Made by a program: the position numbers and the translations under genes. DNA of 64,000 nucleotides, taken from positions 95,462-159,461 of the forward strand of contig JAEWRW010000059.1 of assembly GCA_023398815.1 (NCBI GenBank), written 5' to 3'. Below, piece by piece: positions 1 to 7,109 of this stretch. The notes beneath the pieces were generated by a model that made no database searches, was not told where the DNA came from, and was given only the letters and a program-made list of their open reading frames with translations. The first letter of the stretch is position 1, and the number at the start of each line of letters is the position of its first letter. Source of the stretch: Bacillota bacterium (GTDB lineage: Bacteria; Bacillota; Clostridia; Christensenellales; UMGS416).

Positions 1-51
1 TCTGCTGGGAAGGCTAGGAATAAGCTGTTCGATTTTTCGTATGCTTGGCAT
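1..51 (-). CDS. Serine recombinase (prophage integrase), N-terminus only
   Basis: Only the first 17 codons are in the window; they read MPSIRKIEQLIPSLPSR, and the gene continues beyond base 1. The start ATG (bases 51-49) is preceded by a good AAGGAG ribosome binding site. This opening is typical of large serine recombinases of Firmicutes prophages, just upstream of the catalytic domain. The SHOCT and HTH/zinc-finger genes immediately upstream are common companions of such recombinases. It would integrate and excise the prophage. The catalytic serine is not visible, so the call rests on the short N-terminus plus context. Confidence 0.7.
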   Translation of the reverse strand, partial: MPSIRKIEQLIPSLPSR

Positions 52-76
52 GTAACCACTCCTTGTCAGCATACAT

Positions 77-104
77 AAATCACTCTAAAGTGCTGTAAAG
101 TCAA
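77..104 (-). promoter_or_regulatory. Promoter-like element upstream of the recombinase
   Basis: On the minus strand TTGACT (104-99) and TGATTT (82-77) are separated by 16 bp. The downstream 16-nt block (74-89), TTTAGAGTGATTTATG, recurs with one mismatch at 20440-20455 upstream of another phage gene, again with a -35-like box (TTGCTA) and 16-bp spacing. The conservation suggests a phage promoter class. The -35 overlaps the SHOCT stop codon. Confidence 0.5.
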
Positions 105-271
105 GGTTTATCAGGCTTCAGGCTTCCTAATAGCGGGGAATATTTCGCCTTCATGATCGCCTCGATTTTAGCCAGTTCTGAGAGGGATATGAGGCCGGAA
201 CGGAGCATGACGCGAGCGATGGAAACTGTCGCTTGATAGAGCTTTTCCCGCTTGAACTGCTCATTCGTCAT
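101..271 (-). CDS. Small SHOCT-like protein
   Basis: This 56-aa protein begins MTNEQFKREKLYQATVSIAR and consists of two predicted amphipathic helices with the SHOCT pattern (a 'GLIS..ELAKIE' turn followed by 'YSPLLGSL'). SHOCT segments are short oligomerisation modules. Its ATG overlaps the upstream stop codon (ATGA), so translation is coupled to the HTH/zinc-finger gene. Proteins of this kind commonly sit directly in front of serine recombinase genes in Firmicutes elements. Its exact role is unknown. Confidence 0.8.
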   Translation of the reverse strand: MTNEQFKREKLYQATVSIARVMLRSGLISLSELAKIEAIMKAKYSPLLGSLKPDKP

Positions 272-687
272 GTCGCGGCATCCGCTTTCTTCGCGCCAAA
301 GCGGGCGGCTATATAGCAGGAGTGGCAGCAGTATTTTCGGCCTTTGTTGCCGTAGCTTTCAAACACCGTACCGCAGCGGGCGCATACGAGATGGTAGACG
401 GCTTTACGGTTGACCATTTCAGGATGTGTGTTCCACCACGTCACCCGGCATGTGTCCGAGCAAAATACCCGTTTCTTTTGTCTTGGCAGCTGGTCAATCG
501 GTACCATGCAGTTTTTGCACACCGCTCCGTCCAGTTTGGCAAACTTGGTGCCAACGCCGCCGAGATTGTTTCTCTTGCAATAAGACTTCACTGTGTTCTC
601 CGACAGGCCGAGTCTTTGCGCTATCTTGGAGTAACCGATGCCTTCATGCCGCATCCGGCTGATCTGCTCCTTCTGTCTCACATTCAT
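268..687 (-). CDS. HTH plus zinc-finger DNA-binding protein
   Basis: The 139-aa protein has an N-terminal sigma-region-4-like helix-turn-helix (roughly residues 1-40, containing 'YSKIAQRLGLSENTVKSYCKR') followed by two Cys-rich zinc-finger-like units (CKNC...CSDTC and CARC...CCHSC). I chose the internal ATG at 687 because a GGAGG motif lies 8 bases upstream of it; an in-frame ATG at 702 is the alternative. It forms an operon with the SHOCT gene (ATGA overlap) and precedes the recombinase, so a role in regulating lysogeny or excision is plausible but inferred. Confidence 0.75.
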   Translation of the reverse strand: MNVRQKEQISRMRHEGIGYSKIAQRLGLSENTVKSYCKRNNLGGVGTKFAKLDGAVCKNCMVPIDQLPRQKKRVFCSDTCRVTWWNTHPEMVNRKAVYHLVCARCGTVFESYGNKGRKYCCHSCYIAARFGAKKADAAT

Positions 688-709
688 GCCTGTGACCTCC
701 ATGGTATTT

Positions 710-752
710 GCCTTCTATGAACAGCCACGGCAGGAGCGGAATGTGAGGATAT
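710..752 (-). repeat. Dispersed intergenic element, copy 1
   Basis: This is one of three related elements of about 45 bp (others at 29151-29195 and 33458-33505). All share a GCCYTC box, then (A/T)TGA, AGCCAYGG and a final GTGAGGAT. All lie in gaps between two minus-strand phage genes. This copy sits between the lysis operon terminator and the HTH/zinc-finger gene. Confidence 0.6.
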
Positions 753-758
753 ACGGAC

Positions 759-804
759 AAAAAAAGGCCCACGGGAGCGGGAGTGGTTACCGCAGCCGTG
801 AGCC
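759..804 (-). terminator. Rho-independent terminator after the lysis genes
   Basis: On the minus strand a 9-bp stem (GGCTCACGG with CCGTGGGCC, one G-T pair), with a loop of about 20 nt, is followed by seven T residues. It lies 17 bases after the amidase stop codon and would end late transcription. Confidence 0.7.
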
Positions 805-820
805 CTATTTGAATGCAGGG

Positions 821-1519
821 TCAGTCGTACTTGATGGTACCGTCAAACCCCGCAGCCTTGACCTTGGCGAGCATCGTCTCGGCGTTGATCTTTGAGGAAT
901 ATGCGCCGACTTGTACGCGGTAAAGCTTGGTCGGTTCCTCCGGCTTAGGAGTTTCATCGGCTTCAAGCAGCTTCTTGACCTCCGCCCGGAACGTGTCCAT
1001 CGACTTTCCATGCTTCGGGAACCAATGCATGACGTCAGCGTGGTTGCTGGCGATGCCCAGTTTGTGCCCCTCGCTGTGGCAGATGATGTTCTTTTCCGTC
1101 AGCCCGTATTGCTTGCAGAGAACGGCGCAGAGCTCCACGGCTTCCTTGTAAACGGCGCTGAAATACGCCGCGTCGGCCAGGTTGTCTTCGCAGATCTCAA
1201 AGCCAATGTGCGTATCGTTCGCCTTACCCCCGGCATGCCATCCGCGCCAGTTCCACGGCAGCGTCTGGTAGGTGGCGATTGTACCGTCGGTCAGCTTCCC
1301 GATGAACCCGTGCACACAGACGTCACGGTCGCCAGGCTTATCCTGGTTCCAATTGTTGTTGTACTGGTTTTTACCTAGCAGCCCATCGTCGGGACCGACA
1401 TAGCGCTTCAGCCATGGGTTGTTCGCCCCGGTCGAGTGGACCATGATTCCCTTTGGCGTAATGGTTTTGCCTGCCTTATAACAGGCATTGTTTGTGAAAA
1501 TCAACTTGTGCAGGTTCAT
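821..1519 (-). CDS. Endolysin: N-acetylmuramoyl-L-alanine amidase with SPOR-like tail
   Basis: This 232-aa protein is a PGRP/Amidase_2 zinc hydrolase that cleaves the MurNAc-L-Ala bond of peptidoglycan. Likely metal and catalytic residues are His28 (MVHSTG), His95 (GWHAGG), Glu108 (GFEIC) and His148 (CHSEG). The C-terminal 35 residues (YRVQVGAYSS...) resemble a SPOR-type peptidoglycan-binding repeat. It lacks a signal peptide, as expected for a holin-dependent endolysin, and its start overlaps the holin stop codon. Together with the holin it releases progeny by lysing the host. Confidence 0.95.
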   Translation of the reverse strand: MNLHKLIFTNNACYKAGKTITPKGIMVHSTGANNPWLKRYVGPDDGLLGKNQYNNNWNQDKPGDRDVCVHGFIGKLTDGTIATYQTLPWNWRGWHAGGKANDTHIGFEICEDNLADAAYFSAVYKEAVELCAVLCKQYGLTEKNIICHSEGHKLGIASNHADVMHWFPKHGKSMDTFRAEVKKLLEADETPKPEEPTKLYRVQVGAYSSKINAETMLAKVKAAGFDGTIKYD

Positions 1520-1926
1520 TTCAATTCCTCCTTACCGTCTTGCAGTTGCTGGAGCACCGCCTTGAGCTTTTCGGGTACCGGCAGGCCAATGACCGCCGCG
1601 TTCTCGATGATCGAGATGCCCTCATTGCTCAGGTAAAAGAAAATGACAGCCGTCCGAAGGATGCTGCCATTGCCGATGATCTGACTGTCGATGATCTGCC
1701 CGACGCCGACCAGCGCGAAGATGAGCACCTTTTTGAAAATGCCTTTCGCACCGACTTCGCTGGACAGCTTCTTGTTGATGACGGCGCACATCACACCAGT
1801 CAGATAATCGGTCACCACAAACGCAATGAGTGCGTAAATCAAACCGTCCATCCCTCCCAAGTACCAGCCGAGGAAACCCCCGACCGCCGTGAATCCCGCC
1901 TGAATTCCATTCCAGATAGCCTTCAT
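1516..1926 (-). CDS. Phage holin (TcdE/phage_holin_4 type)
   Basis: The 136-aa protein has about three to four hydrophobic segments (GFLGWYLGGMDGLIYALIAF; LIFALVGVGQIID; LRTAVIFFYLSNEG) with the 'DYLTG' motif after the first hairpin. That is characteristic of the toxin-secretion/phage-lysis holin family. It would form membrane lesions that let the downstream amidase reach the wall. The gene overlaps the amidase start by four bases. Confidence 0.92.
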   Translation of the reverse strand: MKAIWNGIQAGFTAVGGFLGWYLGGMDGLIYALIAFVVTDYLTGVMCAVINKKLSSEVGAKGIFKKVLIFALVGVGQIIDSQIIGNGSILRTAVIFFYLSNEGISIIENAAVIGLPVPEKLKAVLQQLQDGKEELK

Positions 1927-1960
1927 GCCTTTCTCCTCCGTTTGAAAGTCTGTATATATG

Positions 1961-1987
1961 AAAAGCGCCTCCGCAATACGGAGACGC
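1961..1987 (-). terminator. Terminator-like hairpin between tail and lysis genes
   Basis: A 9-bp stem (GCGTCTCCG with CGGAGGCGC, one G-T pair) with a 5-nt loop precedes TTTTC on the minus strand. It lies just after the tail fibre gene and before the holin. The short T-run suggests partial termination, which would lower expression of the lysis genes. Confidence 0.55.
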
Positions 1988-2003
1988 TGTGTTCTTGTGC
2001 CCC

Positions 2004-4688
2004 TTACAGGGCAAGGATCAAGTCCTGGATTTCCTGCATAACCGCAGCCCGTGGGCGGCCTGTACCAAGGGGAAACCAGTTCACCTCCGGCACATCAAAG
2101 ACCGTCACCAGATCGAACTGGTTGATAAAGCTGACGACGGCCTCTAGCGCTGCACGGATTTCGAATATATGGTATGGCCAGTTTTTGACGCCCGTCTTCC
2201 CGGCGACTACAGCTTCGCCCCAGCTGACCGTTGACAGCCCATAGTAGTTCCGCACGGTGTTGACCGCGTCCCGGATCGCCCGGATGTGATCGGCCTTCAC
2301 GGTCGTTTCGTTTGCGACAATGGTCTCAAAGGGCGATGGCAGGACGGTAAAGGTGCGGCTCACCTCCGGGCTTGCCGCTTCGATGCCGTTATCCAGGCAG
2401 TGGAACGCGACTGATATGCTTCCCGCCGAAAGCGGAGCTGCCTTGAAAACCGTCTTCACACCGTTTCCCAAATATCCGCTCTGGGAGAACAATGTCGGAT
2501 TGTTCACGCTGTCCTGCCAGTCAGCCGCACCGATTTTCACGCAGACCTTCTGCGTCTGGCCGTCCGGCTCTGCATTTGCCGTGATCAGGAATCGTGGTGT
2601 CGGATTGTATGTGGCGCTGCCGGCTTTCGGTGCCGTGACCGTCGGCGCAACAGGCGGGCTATTTTTCTTGACTGTATTACTGACCACATAGGCCGATACC
2701 GCACCAAGCGTATCGGTTACGCTGATCCGGTACCGTGTAAACGTCCCCGCTACAGTAGATGCCGTGGCAGAGTAGGAACCGGACGTTGCTGAACTTGTAA
2801 CGGTGACCAACGTTTCATAGGCTGACCACGTACTCCCGTCCACTGAGGTGCACTGCTGAAGGACATATTGTTTGATGGCGCTGGTGCCCGCAGCTGCGCC
2901 GCTCCATGTGAGCGTAATGGTATTGACTTCGTAGATCGCGGGCGAAGCCGCAAAGGACGTAGGCGCGGTCGGCAGCGTGTTCTTGCGCACACTGTTTGTG
3001 GATACTTTCCATTCCGAATAGTAACTGGAACCCGCCGTACCCCGTGTCCGTATCTGAAAACGACGGTAATACCCGCGCGTCGAGGGCGGACTGACGCTCA
3101 CGCTGCCGCTGGTCGCCGTCGACGTCACGGTCGTTAAGGCAGTCCAGTTGCCCCAAGTGGCGTTATCACTCGACTCGCTGTACTGAATCTCGTAAGACGA
3201 GATCGTATTGCCCGCGCCGTTGCTGGCGCCGCTCCACGACAGCATAACATTGTCTTCTGCCAGGGTCGCACTGACGGAGCATGTAGTCGGTGCGCCGCAG
3301 TCGGTGATGGCTGCGTAGATGCTGTTGCTTTCCTTGTAGGCTGCAGATACAGCGCCCAGCGTATCGGTCACCTTGATCCGATACTTCGTGTAGGTACCCG
3401 CCACAGTCGTCGGCGTGACCACCTTGCTGCCACTGGTGGAGGAACTCGTCACGGTGGCCAAAGCCGCCCAAGAAGTCCAAGCGGTGCCGTCAGTCGAGGT
3501 GCAGTGCTCAATGCCGTACTGCTGGATGGCGCTGGTGCCCGCCGCCGTACCGCTCCAGGAAAGCGTAACATCTTCGTTGTTGTAAGTAGCGGGGCTAGCG
3601 GTGAAGGTAGAAGGCGCGGCAGGTAGTGTATTCTTGCGAACGGAGTTGGTGGATACCTTCCATACCGAATAATACGAACTGCCCAGAGCGCTTATGGTCC
3701 GCACCTGAAAGCGGCGGTAATATCCCCTCGTGGTCGGCGGCGAAACCGAAAGGCTACCACTGGTGGCTGTCGTAGTAACGGTAGTCAGCGCCGTCCAGCT
3801 GCCCCACGTGGCGTTATCGCTGGAGTCGCTGTATTGGATTTCATAGGAGGCGATGGTATGTCCTGCTCCGTTGGACGCGCCGCTCCATGACAGGGTGACT
3901 GAGCCCTCCGCAAGTGTTGCGCTGACTGAACAAGCAGTCGGTGCACCGGGAAGCGTAGCCTTCCGAACAGAGTTGGTGGATACCTTCCAGTCTGAATAAT
4001 AGGAACTGCCCGCAGCACCTCGGGTGCGTACCTGGAACCGGCGGTAATACCCTCGTGTGGCAGACGATGCTACCGAAGCGCTACCGCTGGAAGCCGTCGT
4101 GGTCACCGTGGTTAATGCCGTCCAACTACCCCAGGTGGAGTTGTCACTGGATTCGCTGTACTGAATCTCGTAGGACGAAATGGCGTTGTTGGTGCCGCTC
4201 GTCGCGCCGCTCCAAGAGAGTGTCACGTTGCCTTCTGAAACTGTGCTGTTAACCGAGCAGGCCGTCGGCGCACCGCAGTCGGTATATGCTGTATAGGTGA
4301 CGATCACATAGAGGGAGGAAGCGCTCTTGATATACCCCTTGGATGTGCTGTTTGTCGCCGTTGCGCCACACAGGTTGATTGTCCATGATGCGGTATTGCT
4401 GTAGCCGGAAGTCAGAACAACACTTCCGCTGCCGCTGGCTCCGGTGATTGAGTAAGTGTTGCTTCCGGCCTTGTGCGTGGTCGACGCAGAGAACCCTTCC
4501 CCAGCGGAACTGTTGTTCCAGGCGTAATAAAGCCGGACTTCGGAAATAACGCCGGTGATGCCGAGCGCCGGGAACGTGATGTCCGCATCCTGGTTGGTGC
4601 CGCCAGAACTGTAGCCGATCGTCATATATCCGGTCGTCGGGGTTCTGCTGTTCGTTAAGCTTGAATAGTTGATGGTTTTGGTCGCCAT
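2004..4688 (-). CDS. Tail protein with tandem fibronectin type III-like repeats
   Basis: This 894-aa protein opens with a beta-rich N-terminus (MATKTINYSSL, about 130 residues) followed by five to six Fn3-like repeats of roughly 105 residues each. Repeat starts carry 'APTACSV' or 'APTSF', then 'LSWSGA' and 'YEIQYSESSDN', and end in 'YYRRFQVRT..'. The last 150 residues are non-repetitive ('ETTVKADHIRAIRDAVNTVRN'). It is probably a tail-tip or host-surface-binding protein. It sits at the distal end of the tail module, before lysis. The repeated DNA makes it prone to length variation. Confidence 0.8.
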   Translation of the reverse strand: MATKTINYSSLTNSRTPTTGYMTIGYSSGGTNQDADITFPALGITGVISEVRLYYAWNNSSAGEGFSASTTHKAGSNTYSITGASGSGSVVLTSGYSNTASWTINLCGATATNSTSKGYIKSASSLYVIVTYTAYTDCGAPTACSVNSTVSEGNVTLSWSGATSGTNNAISSYEIQYSESSDNSTWGSWTALTTVTTTASSGSASVASSATRGYYRRFQVRTRGAAGSSYYSDWKVSTNSVRKATLPGAPTACSVSATLAEGSVTLSWSGASNGAGHTIASYEIQYSDSSDNATWGSWTALTTVTTTATSGSLSVSPPTTRGYYRRFQVRTISALGSSYYSVWKVSTNSVRKNTLPAAPSTFTASPATYNNEDVTLSWSGTAAGTSAIQQYGIEHCTSTDGTAWTSWAALATVTSSSTSGSKVVTPTTVAGTYTKYRIKVTDTLGAVSAAYKESNSIYAAITDCGAPTTCSVSATLAEDNVMLSWSGASNGAGNTISSYEIQYSESSDNATWGNWTALTTVTSTATSGSVSVSPPSTRGYYRRFQIRTRGTAGSSYYSEWKVSTNSVRKNTLPTAPTSFAASPAIYEVNTITLTWSGAAAGTSAIKQYVLQQCTSVDGSTWSAYETLVTVTSSATSGSYSATASTVAGTFTRYRISVTDTLGAVSAYVVSNTVKKNSPPVAPTVTAPKAGSATYNPTPRFLITANAEPDGQTQKVCVKIGAADWQDSVNNPTLFSQSGYLGNGVKTVFKAAPLSAGSISVAFHCLDNGIEAASPEVSRTFTVLPSPFETIVANETTVKADHIRAIRDAVNTVRNYYGLSTVSWGEAVVAGKTGVKNWPYHIFEIRAALEAVVSFINQFDLVTVFDVPEVNWFPLGTGRPRAAVMQEIQDLILAL
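2960..4270 (-). repeat. Tandem coding repeats inside the tail protein gene
   Basis: Three closely similar units of about 300 bp (near 2970-3290, 3640-3930 and 3970-4260) encode the Fn3 repeats, interleaved with more divergent units. They share long stretches such as those around 'ACGGAGTTGGTGGATAC' and the codons for YYRRFQ. Confidence 0.75.
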
Positions 4689-4699
4689 GAAAGGTCACC

Positions 4700-5203
4700 T
4701 CACTCGTAGACGGCGCTGATCAGCGAATTGACCAGCCCGCACAGTGCGGTGTTCAACCGGGTATCCGTAATACTGCCCGCTGTGATGGCGACAGTGCCTT
4801 TGGCCACGGCAATGTCAGCGATACCCAGTTCATACACATCGTTGCTCCGCGTCAATGCTGGCGCGACGGGAGAGGCGCCGGCCACTCCTGTCAGCACCGC
4901 CAACTTGATCTCCCGGTTGACCGCGCTCCAGCGGACAACGATGCGGTCGACGCGGGGATTCACACCGTTGGCGGTGGCCAGTTCCAGTTCCAACGTGTCG
5001 GTGTTCTCGTATGCATAGCCGTTGATCCACGCGCTTCCGGCCAGCGCAGCCACCTTCATACCGGAGGACGCGGTGACCTGCAGGTTCGTGGCTGCAGCGT
5101 AGAAGATGCCGTTTGTGACCAACCGGCCGAAGTAGTCGGCGAAGTCCGAGGCGCTGTAGACGCGGTCGCCTCCGGAACTGTTGAAAAAACCAGACTTCTC
5201 CAT
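4700..5203 (-). CDS. Phage structural/baseplate-like protein
   Basis: The 167-aa protein begins MEKSGFFNSSGGDRVYSASD and is rich in beta-strand residues, with 'DRIVVRWS' and 'GIADIAVAKGTVAITAGSITDTR'. Such proteins are frequent in Firmicutes siphophages between the Gp37-like tail protein and the receptor-binding protein, and are thought to be part of the baseplate or tail tip. It lies tightly between those two genes here. The specific role is not known. Confidence 0.65.
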   Translation of the reverse strand: MEKSGFFNSSGGDRVYSASDFADYFGRLVTNGIFYAAATNLQVTASSGMKVAALAGSAWINGYAYENTDTLELELATANGVNPRVDRIVVRWSAVNREIKLAVLTGVAGASPVAPALTRSNDVYELGIADIAVAKGTVAITAGSITDTRLNTALCGLVNSLISAVYE

Positions 5204-6250
5204 TCAGAATCCTCCTTTGAGCATTTGCATGAACGACAGGACGCCTCTTCCGAACACGATGTTCAGGCTCTGCCCGCCAGTGTCGTAGCTCTCTTCAATC
5301 TCAGTAATCCGGGCGGTCAGTGTCACGCCCCACTTCTTCGAGATAACCTGCACGATATGCCCGAGGTCGAAATCCATTTTGTACTGCAGGTTGCCGTGGG
5401 GATTGACGGCCGCGTCGAAGGATTGAATCATCGCCAGTTCCGACAGCTTGCTCTGCCCTCGAAAGGTCAGTGCGGCGGCATAGCCGCTGCCGAAGTCCTC
5501 CTGCCGTAGGTCTTTGGCGTCCACGAATACCTCGCGGCGCTCCTCTCCGGAATCCCCAATGATGCTGACAAAGGTCCGATCAACGCCTTCGCCCTCGCCG
5601 CCGACAAGGGCGGTGTTAGCGGTACCGGTGTTGTTTTGCGTGTAGGTCTGTTCGGTCAGGTTCTCATACTCGCGGGAGAACACTGCCTGCGAGACGGCGC
5701 CTTCGTACAGTGTGACCGTGAAGTTCTTTGCGATTGGACTGAACACAGTCTTGATCCCGACATCCGCTGTATCGCACAGCCCCGTCACGGCTTCCATAAG
5801 GTTCTTGTAGGAAATTTGTGTGTTAACCGAAACAATGGACGATCCAGTAGAGCAGGAGACGAAGCCGATTCTCCGGTTCGTATCGCTGGGATTGATGAGA
5901 TGTTGGTTCAACAGTGTCTGGACACAGGTGGACAGGCCGCCGTTCAGGGTTTCCGTGGCCCAGATGATGCGCCGGGCGAGAATGCTGGTGGCGAAGCGTC
6001 CGCTGACCGTGATGATTTCCCGTTCTGTCTGCGACAATTCCAGATGTTCGATGATTCCTGCTTCCTCGTCGTTGTTCTTCCAGAGGAAGTTGCCAAGCTG
6101 TAGCAGCGATGTGTTTTCCGGTGTGGCAATGGCTTTCAGTTCAAACGCGCCGCAAGCGGAGTACCGCCGTGTCCAGCGCAGATATTCGAAGGACTCCATG
6201 ATGCCAGCCAGATTACGGGCGTGGTCGAATACATACAGTTCCATGGTCAC
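5204..6250 (-). CDS. Siphovirus Gp37-like tail protein
   Basis: The 348-aa protein resembles the ReqiPepy6 Gp37-like family found downstream of distal tail proteins ('YVFDHARNLAGIMESFEYLRW'; 'LEHLELSQTEREIITVSGRF'; 'GVTLTARITEIEE' near the end). It likely builds the tail tip hub. The GTG start at 6250 overlaps the upstream stop codon (GTGA); an ATG two codons in (6244) is an alternative. Confidence 0.85.
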   Translation of the reverse strand: MTMELYVFDHARNLAGIMESFEYLRWTRRYSACGAFELKAIATPENTSLLQLGNFLWKNNDEEAGIIEHLELSQTEREIITVSGRFATSILARRIIWATETLNGGLSTCVQTLLNQHLINPSDTNRRIGFVSCSTGSSIVSVNTQISYKNLMEAVTGLCDTADVGIKTVFSPIAKNFTVTLYEGAVSQAVFSREYENLTEQTYTQNNTGTANTALVGGEGEGVDRTFVSIIGDSGEERREVFVDAKDLRQEDFGSGYAAALTFRGQSKLSELAMIQSFDAAVNPHGNLQYKMDFDLGHIVQVISKKWGVTLTARITEIEESYDTGGQSLNIVFGRGVLSFMQMLKGGF

Positions 6251-7098
6251 ACCCCCAGGAACTGTGGACGGTAGAAGATGCTGACTTCCAGCAAGTCCAT
6301 ATTCGCTGCCGCACTGTAGCGTAGCGTATTTCTCCCGGCGGCAAGCTGCATGAACGTGGAGCTGGTGTCCAGCAGCGAGAAAGCGTTGCTTTCGGTCTGG
6401 CCGATGATGCTGACAACACGCTTTCCAGCGAAGTGGGTAAAGACACGCAGTTCCTCGCCGCTACCCATGGTCGTGTTCAGCCGGACATACTCCCCGGTGT
6501 CCACGTCCATAAGCTCGGGATTGGTGACCGAACCCAGCGCCTTGAACACGACCTGGCACCCGCAGGGAACGTCGCCGATGTTGTCCACCTTAATGATCTG
6601 GCTGGGCTGGCGGGAACCGAACTCCATGCCGCTTTCGGGAATCTCCAGCTCAAAGTGGAACAGCGGCGTCCACATGGCCAGTTCCTCGCGTACCTCCTCC
6701 AACGCTTCGAAGAACGGGGACGGGCAGAGCAGACTGACAAAGAAGTTCGGTGCGCGCTCGCGGGAGGAGGCGGCAAAACCCGCTTCCTCCACCACGCAGG
6801 AAATCTGGCGGTCGCGCACGAACAGCTTACCCTGCCGTTTGGGCGTGAAGACACGTAGAAACTGCTTGCGGCGTTCGTATGCTTCATCAACGGTATTTGC
6901 CAGAACGGAGCCTTCCAGCGTGATGTTGCGCATGTCCAGCGTGGAGGATATGAAAAAGGCACCATCCTGTTCAGGTGCTTTGAAGGTGTTGATGGTCTGT
7001 TTGGCAGCGCCTGTGCCGTCCATCTTGGTCAGGAAGAACGGACGCGCTTGTTTGAGCGTAATCCGCTCGCCAGCCGTGTTGATGTAGGTCAGTTCCAT
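6247..7098 (-). CDS. Distal tail protein (Dit/siphovirus tail family)
   Basis: This 283-aa protein has the layout of phage distal tail proteins: an N-terminal half that forms a ring at the tail end ('QDGAFFISSTLDMRNITLEGSV'; 'RRKQFLRVFTPK') and a C-terminal beta-sandwich ('SQIIKVDNIGDVPCGCQVVF'; 'FYRPQFLGV' at the end). It follows the tape measure gene by 11 bases and precedes the Gp37-like protein, the standard siphovirus order. Confidence 0.85.
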   Translation of the reverse strand: MELTYINTAGERITLKQARPFFLTKMDGTGAAKQTINTFKAPEQDGAFFISSTLDMRNITLEGSVLANTVDEAYERRKQFLRVFTPKRQGKLFVRDRQISCVVEEAGFAASSRERAPNFFVSLLCPSPFFEALEEVREELAMWTPLFHFELEIPESGMEFGSRQPSQIIKVDNIGDVPCGCQVVFKALGSVTNPELMDVDTGEYVRLNTTMGSGEELRVFTHFAGKRVVSIIGQTESNAFSLLDTSSTFMQLAAGRNTLRYSAAANMDLLEVSIFYRPQFLGV

Positions 7099-7109
7099 AT
7101 TCTCCTCCG

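Noticed and set aside
2960..4270. Tandem repeats as a CRISPR or intergenic repeat array
   Set aside because: The repeats stay in one reading frame and encode Fn3 domains.
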